DNA of 64,000 bases from an uncultured Methanobrevibacter sp. (GCF_947169325.1 NZ_CAMVPN010000004.1:1-64000); one strand, 5' to 3'; shown: positions 32,101-42,619, numbered from the stretch's first letter. Translations and numbers: made by a program. Notes: a model not told the origin generated them from the letters alone.

Positions 32101-33318
32101 ATGAAATTGCCTTCAAGATCAAAATCATACATGATTCCGGAATACAGCCTCACCGGAGATTTGCTTTCATACATCACCTGCGGCCTTCAGTACAGATACC
32201 AGAACAAAGGGACACTGCCTCCTTCAAAGCCTGTCCAGAGATGGTTCGGAGAGTTCATCCATGGCGTGATGGAAGAGGCGTATCTTGACTGGAAATACAA
32301 CAACAGGGAATTTCCATGGGACTGGAAGGAAGACATAAGGCCTATTGAAGATGAAATAGACCTGAGACTCCAGGTCAGGGGACTTTACCCTCACGATGAG
32401 GATTTGTTTTTCAGCATAAACAGACCCGGCAACGAACTGACCCTCAACGACCTCAACGAACATGACCACAAGAAACTTGCAAGCGCAAGGGCTGAAAAAG
32501 CAATAAACATTTGGGGAAAGCACCTCTTTCCTTTGATTGACGCATCGGAAATCCTGATTAAGGGCGTAAGGCCTATGCCTAACTTTGACGAGAACACCAG
32601 CCGCTCAAACTACTATGGAATAAACGGGGTTGTGGACGTTCTGACATCTACAAAAATCAACAGAATCCATGAGCAGAGCACACTGTACAATTTCGACAAC
32701 AAGATTGTCAGTTTCATCAAAGGCAATCTGGATGAGAACGACATCGAGGACTATGAGATAATCATAGACTACAAAGGAATGAAAAGGCCGCCGATTAAAG
32801 TGAGCAAACCCCATGCCGAGGACAAATGGGAGCATCACAAGCAGCAGATACTGACATATTCCTGGCTGCGGTCAAAACAGGAGGATGCAAAATCAATATC
32901 TGCAGGAATCATCCTTTATCTAAACGAACTTGTTCCGTCAAAAGAGGATTTGGTGCTGATTAAGGATGAAATCAACGATGGCCTGACAGACATACCTGCT
33001 GACGGGCAGTTTGAAGATGACATCAATACAATCATGAAATGGCATGAGGACGACAAGGCTCCAAACCTAAGCGACGAGTTTAAGATAGCAAGGTCAATCA
33101 GATTCATCAGAATAGATGAAGCAGAACGTGACAAGGCACTTGACAAGTTTGACCAGGTGGTCTATGACATTGAAAACTCATTAATCCGAGAAAGGGACGG
33201 ATGTAAAATAAAGGACGCATGGAAGGCGGAGGCAGATGAGAGAACCTGTTCTGCATGCGATTTCAGGACATTCTGTAAAAATAACACTGACATAACAAAA
33301 AATTTTAAAATACCATAA
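32101..33318 (+). CDS. PD-(D/E)XK nuclease with Fe-S type Cys cluster (Cas4/AddB-like)
   Basis: IIIDYKG nuclease motif; early YITCGLQY plus C-terminal CSACDFRTFC cysteines. Confidence 0.82.
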   Translation: MKLPSRSKSYMIPEYSLTGDLLSYITCGLQYRYQNKGTLPPSKPVQRWFGEFIHGVMEEAYLDWKYNNREFPWDWKEDIRPIEDEIDLRLQVRGLYPHDEDLFFSINRPGNELTLNDLNEHDHKKLASARAEKAINIWGKHLFPLIDASEILIKGVRPMPNFDENTSRSNYYGINGVVDVLTSTKINRIHEQSTLYNFDNKIVSFIKGNLDENDIEDYEIIIDYKGMKRPPIKVSKPHAEDKWEHHKQQILTYSWLRSKQEDAKSISAGIILYLNELVPSKEDLVLIKDEINDGLTDIPADGQFEDDINTIMKWHEDDKAPNLSDEFKIARSIRFIRIDEAERDKALDKFDQVVYDIENSLIRERDGCKIKDAWKAEADERTCSACDFRTFCKNNTDITKNFKIP

Positions 33319-33344
33319 TACATAGTAATAATTAGGCGATTAAA

Positions 33345-34019
33345 ATGGCAGATTTAGAGAAAAACAAAAAATATTGCGAAGCAATCGAAAGTAAAATCAA
33401 GCTTGATGCAAAACCTGTAGCGATGAAACTGATTAAAACAGAAGATGACCTTCCAGAGGGTTACGATTTGATTGGTGAAAAAATCAGACATTGTGAAATG
33501 GTTAGAAAAGCATCATTAGGAGATAAGTTCTACTCCACAATCGATGAACAGATGTGTTTAGGCGGAGCTGGAGCAATCGGACTCAGGGACATGCCTGAAA
33601 AATTGGCAAACGGTGAAAAATATTTCTCACTCGGAAGATTCCAGGACCTTGAAACCGCTAAAAAGTTAACTGCAAAGCTTTCAATGATTAAGGACATCTC
33701 CTGGGGAATAATATACGCTCCTTTGGATGAAGCAGACTTTGAAGCTGACGTTATCCAAATCATCACAGAACCTGTTGGCGGAATGAAGCTTGCACAAAGC
33801 ATTGTCTACAAAACAGGTGAGAAAATCGAACCTTCCTTTGCAGGAATCCAATCATTGTGCGGAGATGCATTTGCAAACCCTTACCTTTCAAAAGGAGTTA
33901 ATTTCACATTAGGCTGTGACGGTTCCAGAAAGGCTGCAGACATCAAGGACAATGAAATGACCGTTGGAATAAGTTCCGATATGATTGAAGAAGTTATTTC
34001 AGGTCTCGATTCAATCTAG
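33345..34019 (+). CDS. DUF169 family protein
   Basis: CEAIESKIKLDAKPVAMKLIKTEDDLPEG...CLGGAGAIGL. Confidence 0.75.
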   Translation: MADLEKNKKYCEAIESKIKLDAKPVAMKLIKTEDDLPEGYDLIGEKIRHCEMVRKASLGDKFYSTIDEQMCLGGAGAIGLRDMPEKLANGEKYFSLGRFQDLETAKKLTAKLSMIKDISWGIIYAPLDEADFEADVIQIITEPVGGMKLAQSIVYKTGEKIEPSFAGIQSLCGDAFANPYLSKGVNFTLGCDGSRKAADIKDNEMTVGISSDMIEEVISGLDSI

Positions 34020-34664
34020 AAGATTCAAGTAGTCTTCATAGTGATTGATATTCAACAACTCTTTTTTATTTTTTTCTTTTATCCCATAAAACGTATAGCC
34101 ATCGGCAAATATTTTTCTCAAAATAGGATTAAGGTTGTCATCCTCGTTTTCAAGATATTTCATCAGATTTTCCCTTGGAGCTACAAAAGGCATTCCCAAT
34201 CCTTCGGCAGTATCGAGAAGTCCTGTTTTTCTTCTTCTTAAAATTGAAATGGTATGAAACGGATCTTCGCTATTCTGACTTACTTCAATCAGACGGTTGA
34301 ATGTTTCTGTCGATACTGTAGGCTGGTCTGCTGTGATGCACAATGCAAAGTCAGAGCCTATATTTGACAGACCGTTGAAAAGTGATGTTGATAAACCTAC
34401 ATCAACAGGATTGTTTTCTATGAACTTTACCTTATCTTTGTAATTATCAAAGATAGCTTCCTTTATTTCACTAGAATAATGTCCAAGTACTACAATGCAC
34501 TCATCTATATTTGCAGATAATGCATTGTCAATTGTTGTCTCTATGACGGTCGAATCTTTAAACGGTAAAATAAGTTTGTTAGTCAAATCGATATTGAGTT
34601 CCAGCTGGTCCTTTCTCATTCTGGAATTCTTTCCGGCTGCAGTAATAATTGTTGAAATTGACAT
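34011..34664 (-). CDS. Nucleotidyltransferase (MobA-like); start at MSISTIITAAGKNSRM
   Basis: TIITAAGKNSRMRK, CITADQPTVS. Confidence 0.82.
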   Translation of the reverse strand: MSISTIITAAGKNSRMRKDQLELNIDLTNKLILPFKDSTVIETTIDNALSANIDECIVVLGHYSSEIKEAIFDNYKDKVKFIENNPVDVGLSTSLFNGLSNIGSDFALCITADQPTVSTETFNRLIEVSQNSEDPFHTISILRRRKTGLLDTAEGLGMPFVAPRENLMKYLENEDDNLNPILRKIFADGYTFYGIKEKNKKELLNINHYEDYLNLLD

Positions 34665-34690
34665 AAAAAAAGAAACTAATGATATATTCA

Positions 34691-35875
34691 CTATGCTGGA
34701 ATATATCTTGTAATCTGTGCATAAATACCCATACCAGTACCTGAACCTTCGGTCCACATATTGATTTTTACAGGGTAGTCGTGGTTGTTTGAAACGGTAA
34801 TGTCACTTGCAGGGTTGTAACCGAACAATACTGCATTTTCAGTTCCATCCATACCAACAGGCAATCCGAATCCTTCTGCAAGCACTGCTGCCCTTAACGC
34901 TCTTGCGGATGGACATACACCGTGTGCCGCACTTCCTCCAGGAGCTTCGGAATCACTGGCCGCTTCGAAGTAAACGTAGTCCTTACCTGTACTTGTTGAG
35001 TTAGGAGGTATGATGGTGCCGTTCCAGGCCTCTACAAATTGTTTTGCATTTACTTCCCTGATTGAATCCCCATATTCAGGGTGAGAGCCTAATGAAGTTC
35101 CGTAAACTTCACCGTTTTCTTCAGTATAGTTTCCCATATACAGCAGAATAGGATTTCCCGTAGGATATTCGGCAACATAATCCGTTACTTCCTTACCGAA
35201 GATTTGCGGAACCTGGTCTGAACTGATATCAGATCTTCCATCTGAAAATCCATAAATTCCTTTCTCCAAAGTGAATGTGGAACCTACATCAGCATCATAG
35301 TTATACCAGTTCCTGATGGTTTCATTGTTATAGTATTCACTGGAATAGTTTAAATCCTTGATTTGATCAGTAGGTACAGATTGAACGACTTTTCCCCCTT
35401 CTATTACGTCCACTCCGGAATCGGTTTTACATAAAAGCTTGTATGGTGTACTGTAACCCCAAATGTATGTGTCAGGCCCTTTAACAATCAGCTTGTCATC
35501 TTCCAAATCCAAGTAACCAGGACCTTCTATGTCAATTGCATTTCCATATGAATCAATACCTGAACTTGATACTGAAGTGAAATCAAAAGGAACAACACCT
35601 GTGGAAAGCGTCATCAAAATTCCCTGAATATCAAAAGCCATGAGTTCATGTGCTATGAATCCAAAATTGGACAACAGTGGAACTTCAATAGTCTTATTGA
35701 CTCCTAAAATTGATTGTCCTGCAAACATGGATTGTCCAATAGAGACATTATACTCATCGGCAACTGACTGGCCAGTATAAGGAGTACTGCTTACAAATGA
35801 AAAAGCAAACAAGAGTATGCATGCCAATAGCAATGCTGCAAATATTAAAACTGATGTTCTTCTCCAACTTCTCAT
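34691..35875 (-). CDS. Exported or membrane-anchored conserved protein
   Basis: N-terminal hydrophobic anchor; no confident family. Confidence 0.6.
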   Translation of the reverse strand: MRSWRRTSVLIFAALLLACILLFAFSFVSSTPYTGQSVADEYNVSIGQSMFAGQSILGVNKTIEVPLLSNFGFIAHELMAFDIQGILMTLSTGVVPFDFTSVSSSGIDSYGNAIDIEGPGYLDLEDDKLIVKGPDTYIWGYSTPYKLLCKTDSGVDVIEGGKVVQSVPTDQIKDLNYSSEYYNNETIRNWYNYDADVGSTFTLEKGIYGFSDGRSDISSDQVPQIFGKEVTDYVAEYPTGNPILLYMGNYTEENGEVYGTSLGSHPEYGDSIREVNAKQFVEAWNGTIIPPNSTSTGKDYVYFEAASDSEAPGGSAAHGVCPSARALRAAVLAEGFGLPVGMDGTENAVLFGYNPASDITVSNNHDYPVKINMWTEGSGTGMGIYAQITRYIPA

Positions 35876-35959
35876 TTATCTACACCCAATATTTATACAA
35901 TAAATAAATATAACAATAATAATATAAAAAGTTAATGAAAAAATTAGATTGCACCTTAT

Positions 35960-37246
35960 CTAATCGGACAGTTTTTCTGAAATTAACTTAATCCTTTCTT
36001 GAATTTCAATAATGGTATCCTGACCGTTTCCACCAATGAGAATGGCATCCTCATGGGAATACTCTGCAACCAGTTCAATAATCTGGTCCAGCGAGTTGAC
36101 GGTAATGATATTTCCCATATATCCAAGAGAATTGAGCCTGTAGATTGCAATGTCGAGAGTATCGTCAAGACCAGGAAACAATACGATGACTTCCGGATTG
36201 TATTTGACAGCAACGTCGAGAATGTCAAGCCTGTGATCCTCATTATGGCGTGGCGTTCCTATAAATATTGCATAGAAATCCTTTTCTGATAAAATTGAAG
36301 CAAGCGCATCCGAATTGTCTGTCTTTCCAACATAAACCAGTGCATCATTGATTTTATACACATCCAACCTGCCTTCAACTGCCTTGAATTGTGCCAGAGA
36401 TGATCTGATAACGTCCTTAGGAACCTTAAGCTCCCTTGCAATTGCGGTGGCAAGTCCTGCATTGAGCAGATTGAACTTGCCGAAAAGCTGCAGCTCATCC
36501 TGATATTCAAAATAAGGAATGCATTTGCTTGCAGATTCCTTGAAGTCACTGTTGAAATCCTGATTGAAAGCTGTGAAAATTAATTTATCATCAAAAAAGC
36601 GAACCAAAGAGTTCTTGTAGTTTGCAATGGTCTTGTGGACATCCATGTGGTCATTTCCTATGTTTGTAAGGCCAATCATGTCAAAGTCAAAGCAGTATCT
36701 GCAGAAGTCAAGTGTCATGTCACAGACCTCAACCAGCAGAATATCGTATTCACCTTCATTGGCTTCAAGAATCAGGTCATAATATCCTGAAAATCCCCCT
36801 CCACCATTTCCGCCGACCAATACCCTTTTGCCGGCATCCTCCAGAATGGTCTTTATCATATGGACGGTTGTTGTCTTACCGTTTGTTCCAGTGATTCCTA
36901 TTGTGAAAATGTCCTTGTGCTTGTCTAAAACATCACTTAAAAGATGTCCGTCCTGAAGCAGCTTTTCAGCAAATGCCCCGCCATACATGCTGGGACTGAT
37001 GGCTATTGCATCGCACTGCTCAATGGCGTAAGGGTTTGTAAAACCCAAATCCAAAGTAATGTTTTCACCTACAATAGAGACTGTCTGTTCACTGTCAAGC
37101 ATATTCATGGACAATCTAGGTACATTCAAGCCTTCCAAATCGACATTTATATTCAAGTCTGTGGCGTAAACTTCCCATCCATGTTTTAAGAGTGAATTGA
37201 CAGCTTTCTTACCTTCTACACCTAAACCTATAACCGCCGCTTTCAT
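35960..37246 (-). CDS. Mur ligase family protein (possible pseudomurein-related)
   Basis: IGLGVEGKKAVNSLLKHGWEV, GITGTNGKTTTVHMIKTIL, GLTNIGNDHMDVH. Confidence 0.88.
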   Translation of the reverse strand: MKAAVIGLGVEGKKAVNSLLKHGWEVYATDLNINVDLEGLNVPRLSMNMLDSEQTVSIVGENITLDLGFTNPYAIEQCDAIAISPSMYGGAFAEKLLQDGHLLSDVLDKHKDIFTIGITGTNGKTTTVHMIKTILEDAGKRVLVGGNGGGGFSGYYDLILEANEGEYDILLVEVCDMTLDFCRYCFDFDMIGLTNIGNDHMDVHKTIANYKNSLVRFFDDKLIFTAFNQDFNSDFKESASKCIPYFEYQDELQLFGKFNLLNAGLATAIARELKVPKDVIRSSLAQFKAVEGRLDVYKINDALVYVGKTDNSDALASILSEKDFYAIFIGTPRHNEDHRLDILDVAVKYNPEVIVLFPGLDDTLDIAIYRLNSLGYMGNIITVNSLDQIIELVAEYSHEDAILIGGNGQDTIIEIQERIKLISEKLSD

Positions 37247-37365
37247 AAAAAACTAATCCTAAAAAATAATCACTATAATTACATTTTATTTTAAAATTTA
37301 TAAATATTTTGCAAATAGAAAATTATTTTATATACTTCTTTAAATATTAAAAGCAAGGTGTTAAT

Positions 37366-37761
37366 ATGTTTGAAGATGAAAAAGACGATAAGATTTATAA
37401 TCTGATTATTTCAAATGGCACAGATATGAAAAATGAATACGGCCAGTTTACAGAAAAATTATTCTCAAAAGTGGACTTCCTATGGAAGGAATCCATATCC
37501 GGAGATTTTTCAATGGCCGGCGAAGCATTCTACTCAAAAGTCGACAGGATAATCCTTCTTGCAGGCCTTTACAAAGACAACAAGGAAGTATTCGAAAGCC
37601 TCCTGGATGCAAGTGAAAAATACGACATACCAATCGTTTTGGTAAGGCCTCTTGGAGTTGAGGAAGTTCCGGAAATACTTGAAGAAAAAGCCGCAACAAT
37701 CGTCGGTTGGAATGCAAACTGCATTATCGACTCCATCAAGGATGCCGATGAGTTGATTTAA
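37366..37761 (+). CDS. Small alpha/beta protein, possibly ThsB/TIR-like fold
   Basis: VDRIILLAGLYKDNKEVFESLLDASEKYDIPIVLVRP...IVGWNANCIIDSI; fold assignment is weak. Confidence 0.5.
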   Translation: MFEDEKDDKIYNLIISNGTDMKNEYGQFTEKLFSKVDFLWKESISGDFSMAGEAFYSKVDRIILLAGLYKDNKEVFESLLDASEKYDIPIVLVRPLGVEEVPEILEEKAATIVGWNANCIIDSIKDADELI

Positions 37762-37787
37762 AAAAAAATAAGAATTAAAAATGATAT

Positions 37788-40535
37788 TTAAAAAGAAACC
37801 TTTGAAATACCATTTTCTTTTTCAACTTTAATCAGGTTTTCAGCTGCATTTTCAAGCTGACTTTCGTGAGTCACAATAATCATTTGAGGCAATACGGACA
37901 TGTCCTTCAACAGATTGATGAGTTCATGTCTTCTGGATGCATCCAAATGAATTGTAGGCTCATCCAACAATATTGTATCCAAATCTCCTTTTGACATTGC
38001 TTTTGTAATACCAAGTCTCAATGCAAGGGCAATAGCAATCTTTTCACCGCCACTGACCATGGTTATGGATGATTCCCCTTCAGGACCATATACTGTAACG
38101 TCGTATTCGTCATCCAATGTCAAATCAGAGTAATTGAAGTTGAATTCATTGAAGAATTCCTTGGTGTACTTTTGGATTAAAGGTTTTGAAATGATTCTCA
38201 AATCCTTTTGGATTTCATTTTTGCCGAATATTTCCCTGATGTGTTTCAGCACATTGACATAATCGCTTACGTTGCTGTGCTCTTTTTGGAACCTGTCTGA
38301 TGTTTTGATCTTTTCGCTTAAGTCCTTGGTATATGCAATTGATTCACGGGCACGGCCCTTGAGCTGTGAAAGCTCGTCGCTTAATTCAACCTGCTTTCTT
38401 TCATACATCTCATAGCGGAACAGAATCTGCTCATATTTCTCCTGGTCGTAAACGGTTGCTTCAATCTTGTTTTTGATAATGTCTTTTTGATTGAGGCATG
38501 TGCCGATTTCCTCTTTGATTGTATCATGCTGAGTCATCAGAGAGTTCTTATTTTTCACAAATCCGATTAGCTGATTGTACTCTTCGTTTTTCTGCTTCAA
38601 ATCGGCAATTCTGTCTTGCAGTTCTGAAGCGCTGATGTCTCCGCTAAGATGAGGGTCCTGTTCAATGGCCAACTTGATGTTTTTGACATGGTTGTCAAGT
38701 TCATTTTTGACCTGCTTCAGCTTGTATTGCACATCAGTTTCATCACCTAAAACGTCAAGTGCGCCTTTTGCCTGATTATATGCATCATAAGATTCCTTAT
38801 ATTCTTCACGAGCTGTTCTTTCTTTTGCGATGACCAATATAAGTTCACCAAGCTTATTGCTTATCAGTTCCTTGGATTCAAGGCCTTCATCAATCTTGTT
38901 CAGTTTGACCAGCTGATTTTCAAGATGGATGACCTTATGCTTGTAGTCTATGATTTCCTTGGACAAATCGTTTATCTTTACAATATTTTCCTCTAAGGAT
39001 TCCTTGTCTTTTGCAGATGAACTTACTTTCTCTTCATATTCTGCAATTAACTTTCTATTTTCCTCAATTGTGGAATTGTAATCCTTGATGAGCTTTTCCT
39101 TTTTATCTAAAGTCAGGTCCGCCTGACAAACAGGACATTTGTTATCCACACCGTCCAGTTCCTCGAGAGGCTTTTCGCAGGCTTTGATGTTCTGCTTGAA
39201 TACAACAATCTCCTCATTTTTGGAGATTATCTCTTCTGAGAGATCCTTGATTTTTTGTGAGGTTTCATCTGAGAAATTGTCGCAGGCATCCTGCAGGTGA
39301 GTGAAGTCATCGATTTCATCCAATGCCTCCTGAGGCAATTCGCAGTCATCCAGTTGGTTTTTGGATTTTGAGAAGAATTTCTGAATGTCGTTTCGCTCAT
39401 CCTCGATTGACCTTAAGAGATCCTTTTTCTCCTGCTCAAGTTTAGCCATTGCGGCCAAATCTTTTTCATAGCTGATTTTTTGTGAATCCAATTGTTCAAT
39501 CTGTTCGTTGGACTCCAGGAATTTGTCATATTCCTCTTTTTTATCCTTGACAATCTCTTTTTGCTGAGCGATTGATTCCAATTTATCCTCAATCTGCTTT
39601 TCTTCCTCCTTGAGGTTTTGTATGCTTACAACTGACTTTTCAAAGTCAAGGTAAACGTCAAGCTTTGAGACGTATTTTTCCAATCTTTTAATTTGCTCTT
39701 CAGCTTCACGAATCTTGTCCAGATTTTCCTGAACATTGCGCTTGTTTTCCTCAAGTTTTACGAGATTTGCCTCTTCGGTCTGCAGGTTATTGACAAGCTT
39801 TTCATAGATTTCCTTTTCGGTCTCCATATCCCTTTTGCTTGAAGAGATTTCGCTTAACGAATTGTTGACGTCGTTAATCTGGCCTTCAAGCTCATGGCCC
39901 TTGACTTTAATTTCTTCAAGTTCCTTCATTTTTCTTTCATAGTCTTCCTTGAGCTCTTTGGAGTTGTATAGCTTACCTTCAAGCTCTGAAAGCTTAAGCT
40001 CGTAATTGTTGATGAAAGGCAATAAGTTTTTCCATGCCTTTTCCAGGGAATCTATGCCCAGCAGCTTGGCTATGAGCTGTTTTTTCTCGGAAGAAGACTT
40101 GTCAACCAATTCAGCGATTTCACCCTGCCTGATGTAGATTGCATTGAGGAACAGATCTGAATCGATATCCAGAATTTGGCGAATCTCATTGTTGACTTCC
40201 TTATCACCGCTGCAGATGTGCATGAATCCGCTGTCGGAAGATGTTTTAGCGTAAAGTGAGGATTTAAGATTGGATTTCTTTTCACGGACAATCCGGTATT
40301 CCTTGCCGTTGGAAATGAACTGCAGCTCAACGGACATTGTATTTGCATTGTTTCTCACCAGATCATCTATCTTTTTGGCAGTGTGCTGTTTGAAGAGTGC
40401 AAAGCTGATGGCTTCTAAAATTGTTGATTTTCCAGCACCGTTTTCACCGACAATAACGCTTATTCCCTTATTGAATCCGATTATTGTGTTTTGATGAGAC
40501 TTGAAATTGGTTAACTTTAATCTTGTGAAAATCAT
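37788..40535 (-). CDS. rad50: DNA double-strand break repair ATPase Rad50
   Basis: VGENGAGKSTILEAISFALF, zinc hook CPVC, coiled coils, SGGEKIAIALALRLG. Confidence 0.96.
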   Translation of the reverse strand: MIFTRLKLTNFKSHQNTIIGFNKGISVIVGENGAGKSTILEAISFALFKQHTAKKIDDLVRNNANTMSVELQFISNGKEYRIVREKKSNLKSSLYAKTSSDSGFMHICSGDKEVNNEIRQILDIDSDLFLNAIYIRQGEIAELVDKSSSEKKQLIAKLLGIDSLEKAWKNLLPFINNYELKLSELEGKLYNSKELKEDYERKMKELEEIKVKGHELEGQINDVNNSLSEISSSKRDMETEKEIYEKLVNNLQTEEANLVKLEENKRNVQENLDKIREAEEQIKRLEKYVSKLDVYLDFEKSVVSIQNLKEEEKQIEDKLESIAQQKEIVKDKKEEYDKFLESNEQIEQLDSQKISYEKDLAAMAKLEQEKKDLLRSIEDERNDIQKFFSKSKNQLDDCELPQEALDEIDDFTHLQDACDNFSDETSQKIKDLSEEIISKNEEIVVFKQNIKACEKPLEELDGVDNKCPVCQADLTLDKKEKLIKDYNSTIEENRKLIAEYEEKVSSSAKDKESLEENIVKINDLSKEIIDYKHKVIHLENQLVKLNKIDEGLESKELISNKLGELILVIAKERTAREEYKESYDAYNQAKGALDVLGDETDVQYKLKQVKNELDNHVKNIKLAIEQDPHLSGDISASELQDRIADLKQKNEEYNQLIGFVKNKNSLMTQHDTIKEEIGTCLNQKDIIKNKIEATVYDQEKYEQILFRYEMYERKQVELSDELSQLKGRARESIAYTKDLSEKIKTSDRFQKEHSNVSDYVNVLKHIREIFGKNEIQKDLRIISKPLIQKYTKEFFNEFNFNYSDLTLDDEYDVTVYGPEGESSITMVSGGEKIAIALALRLGITKAMSKGDLDTILLDEPTIHLDASRRHELINLLKDMSVLPQMIIVTHESQLENAAENLIKVEKENGISKVSF

Positions 40536-41818
40536 TCTAGAACCTCCTTGAAGGTTACCTGAATATCCTTGGTAGCGTCTTCACTGTCTTCGTTTTCCAC
40601 CATAGGCTCGATGTTGTCGCTTTCAAAAATTCCAGTGTCCACTTCTTCCCTTTCGAAATTGTCAGTTGTGAATTCCACATCATCAGAGCCGAAATGCTGA
40701 GTGTAATACTGCTCTATTACAGCCTGTACATCTTCAGTCTTGTCCTTTGACAACAGCTCATACAAGTCAACGGCCAGCTTATCGACATTGCTGCCATATC
40801 CTTCAAGTCTTTGCATGATTAATTCCTTAGGACCTATGGAATCGTCCTTTATAATAAGATTATCAATTTCCCCCTCAACGGTGTTGAATGTAGGCCTTAT
40901 CATCAGTGACAGTTCGCTTAGCTCCTCATTGATTCTGTCGTAAATGACTCCAGTATCTGAATCCACATTGTTGATGTTTAAAATCAGGATTGGAGGCTTT
41001 TCCAAATCCCTGATGGTTTCCTTGATGCCAGCGATATTGCTTTCAAGCTTGGTGTAATCAATTGACCTTTTAATGAATTGACGAGGCAAGTCAACCTTGA
41101 CCCTTTTGACTGCAGGCTTGTTGCCGTCCATATCAACAACCACAAATCCTTTGCCGTTTTCACGGTAGTCTTCCAATTCATCGGTTTTCCATACCTCAGT
41201 AGATCCAGGATAGACCAATGTTCCCTTTCCAAAATCAGTTTCTGTGTATTTGTGGATGTGGCCCAATGCATAGTATGTGAAATTGTCAGGAATATCACCG
41301 GTTTCCAGCTCATACTGGTAGTCAAAGTAATTGTCAACGCCCTGGTGCAGTACCAGTATTGACTTTTCATGACTGGCGGCCTTTTTGGACAATTCAACTA
41401 GCTTGGATTTTAAAACGTTGCTCTGGGATGCCGGATAAAACGGCAAACCTGCAATGAACACATCACCCTGCATGTAATTGGTGTTGATTGGACTTATCAC
41501 TTTCAGGCCCATTTTCTTAAAGATTACCTGTGGCGGAATTGATCCCTTGCGCATTACGGAATCGTGATTTCCTGCAATCGCATACATCGGAATTCCGGCG
41601 CCTTTAAGTTTAAGCAATCCTTTTTGGAACTCTAAAAGTGCCATTGGAGATGGTTTAGCTGTTTCGAACAGGTCTCCACTATGTATTACAAAGTCGACAT
41701 TCTCTTCTATAATCTTGTCTATAACCTTTCCAAATACTTCATAAAAGTCTCTTTCACGCTCAATTAAACCAAATTGGCGATAACCTAAATGAGTATCTGC
41801 TAAATGTGCAAATTTCAT
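40532..41818 (-). CDS. mre11: DNA double-strand break repair nuclease Mre11
   Basis: FAHLADTHLGYRQ, HSGDLFE, AGNHDS, ALGHIH. Confidence 0.96.
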   Translation of the reverse strand: MKFAHLADTHLGYRQFGLIERERDFYEVFGKVIDKIIEENVDFVIHSGDLFETAKPSPMALLEFQKGLLKLKGAGIPMYAIAGNHDSVMRKGSIPPQVIFKKMGLKVISPINTNYMQGDVFIAGLPFYPASQSNVLKSKLVELSKKAASHEKSILVLHQGVDNYFDYQYELETGDIPDNFTYYALGHIHKYTETDFGKGTLVYPGSTEVWKTDELEDYRENGKGFVVVDMDGNKPAVKRVKVDLPRQFIKRSIDYTKLESNIAGIKETIRDLEKPPILILNINNVDSDTGVIYDRINEELSELSLMIRPTFNTVEGEIDNLIIKDDSIGPKELIMQRLEGYGSNVDKLAVDLYELLSKDKTEDVQAVIEQYYTQHFGSDDVEFTTDNFEREEVDTGIFESDNIEPMVENEDSEDATKDIQVTFKEVLE

Positions 41819-41917
41819 TATATTACCTTTATTTATTTAATTGTATATAACCAATTTAAACACTATAACAGCATTTAATTGAATAATATTTTATTTAATT
41901 TTATATTTAATAGTTTG

Positions 41918-41940
41918 CAGAGAGCATTTGAAAACTATTC
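41918..41940 (-). promoter_or_regulatory. Shared promoter element upstream of mre11-rad50
   Basis: - strand GAATAGTTTTCAAATGCTCTCTG; TATA-like sequence at ~41897-41910 on the gene side. Confidence 0.75.
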
Positions 41941-41981
41941 AATTGAGTTATTTGTAAAATTTATTAATAGATGAATCCACA

Positions 41982-42098
41982 GTTAATGTGAACCGACAAT
42001 AACATTAACAACCGCAAAACACAACCGCTAATGTGAAATGACATTAACATTAACAACCCAATTACTCCATCATTAATGAGAAATCAGTAACATTACCC
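41982..42098. repeat. Three degenerate ~45-bp tandem repeats with internal dyads
   Basis: TAATGTGAA/TAATGTGAA/TAATGAGAA at 41984, 42029, 42074, each followed by ...AACATTA(A)C; first copy GTTAATGT-12nt-ACATTAAC is a perfect dyad. Confidence 0.7.
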
Positions 42099-42100
42099 TA

Positions 42101-42490
42101 TCAATTGTATAACGCAGGCATCAAAGAAAAATTTGAAATGATATTTAATTTTTGCATTAAAGGAACAAAATCCCAAAAAATCGCATCAATACCATCCATT
42201 ACTCCATTATCAAAAGTATATTCATCAACCTTGACGTAAAGAATTATATGGGAAAATTTATCACTTTCAGGATCTGTGTAATACGTTAAATCAAACTTAG
42301 CATTAGGAAAATTTTTAACCAAATGAGGTTTAAGTTCATTTAATAAAACAATTATTCCTTTATGATTGCTAATGTAATCTAAAACTTTGTTTTTATGGCG
42401 TAAATTATAAAAATCACCTAACTTTTTAAAATTTTGATAAAACAACTCCCCATTATTTTCCAATTGATTAACAAATTTTAATTCATCCAT
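42101..42490 (-). CDS. Hypothetical protein
   Basis: 129-aa ORF between the two DNA-end-processing operons; no family recognised. Confidence 0.55.
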   Translation of the reverse strand: MDELKFVNQLENNGELFYQNFKKLGDFYNLRHKNKVLDYISNHKGIIVLLNELKPHLVKNFPNAKFDLTYYTDPESDKFSHIILYVKVDEYTFDNGVMDGIDAIFWDFVPLMQKLNIISNFSLMPALYN

Positions 42491-42587
42491 AATATCACCT
42501 AGATTAGAAATGGAGGATTATTATTTAATACATTGAAAGTTGAAACGCATAATTTGTCCTCTTAATAACTTTTAGCGAGTTTTTTTC

Positions 42588-42615
42588 AAAGCAATCTGTA
42601 CTCCATAATTGCTTT
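42588..42615. repeat. Inverted repeat AAAGCAAT-12nt-ATTGCTTT
   Basis: Perfect 8-bp arms in an intergenic region. Confidence 0.65.
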
Positions 42616-42619
42616 GATA

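Noticed and set aside
32101-33318. Calling the nuclease a CRISPR Cas4
   Set aside because: No cas1/cas2 or array in the window; the helicase neighbour makes an AddB/RecB-like role more likely
41982-42098. CRISPR array
   Set aside because: Only three degenerate repeats with no conserved repeat/unique spacer pattern and no adjacent cas genes
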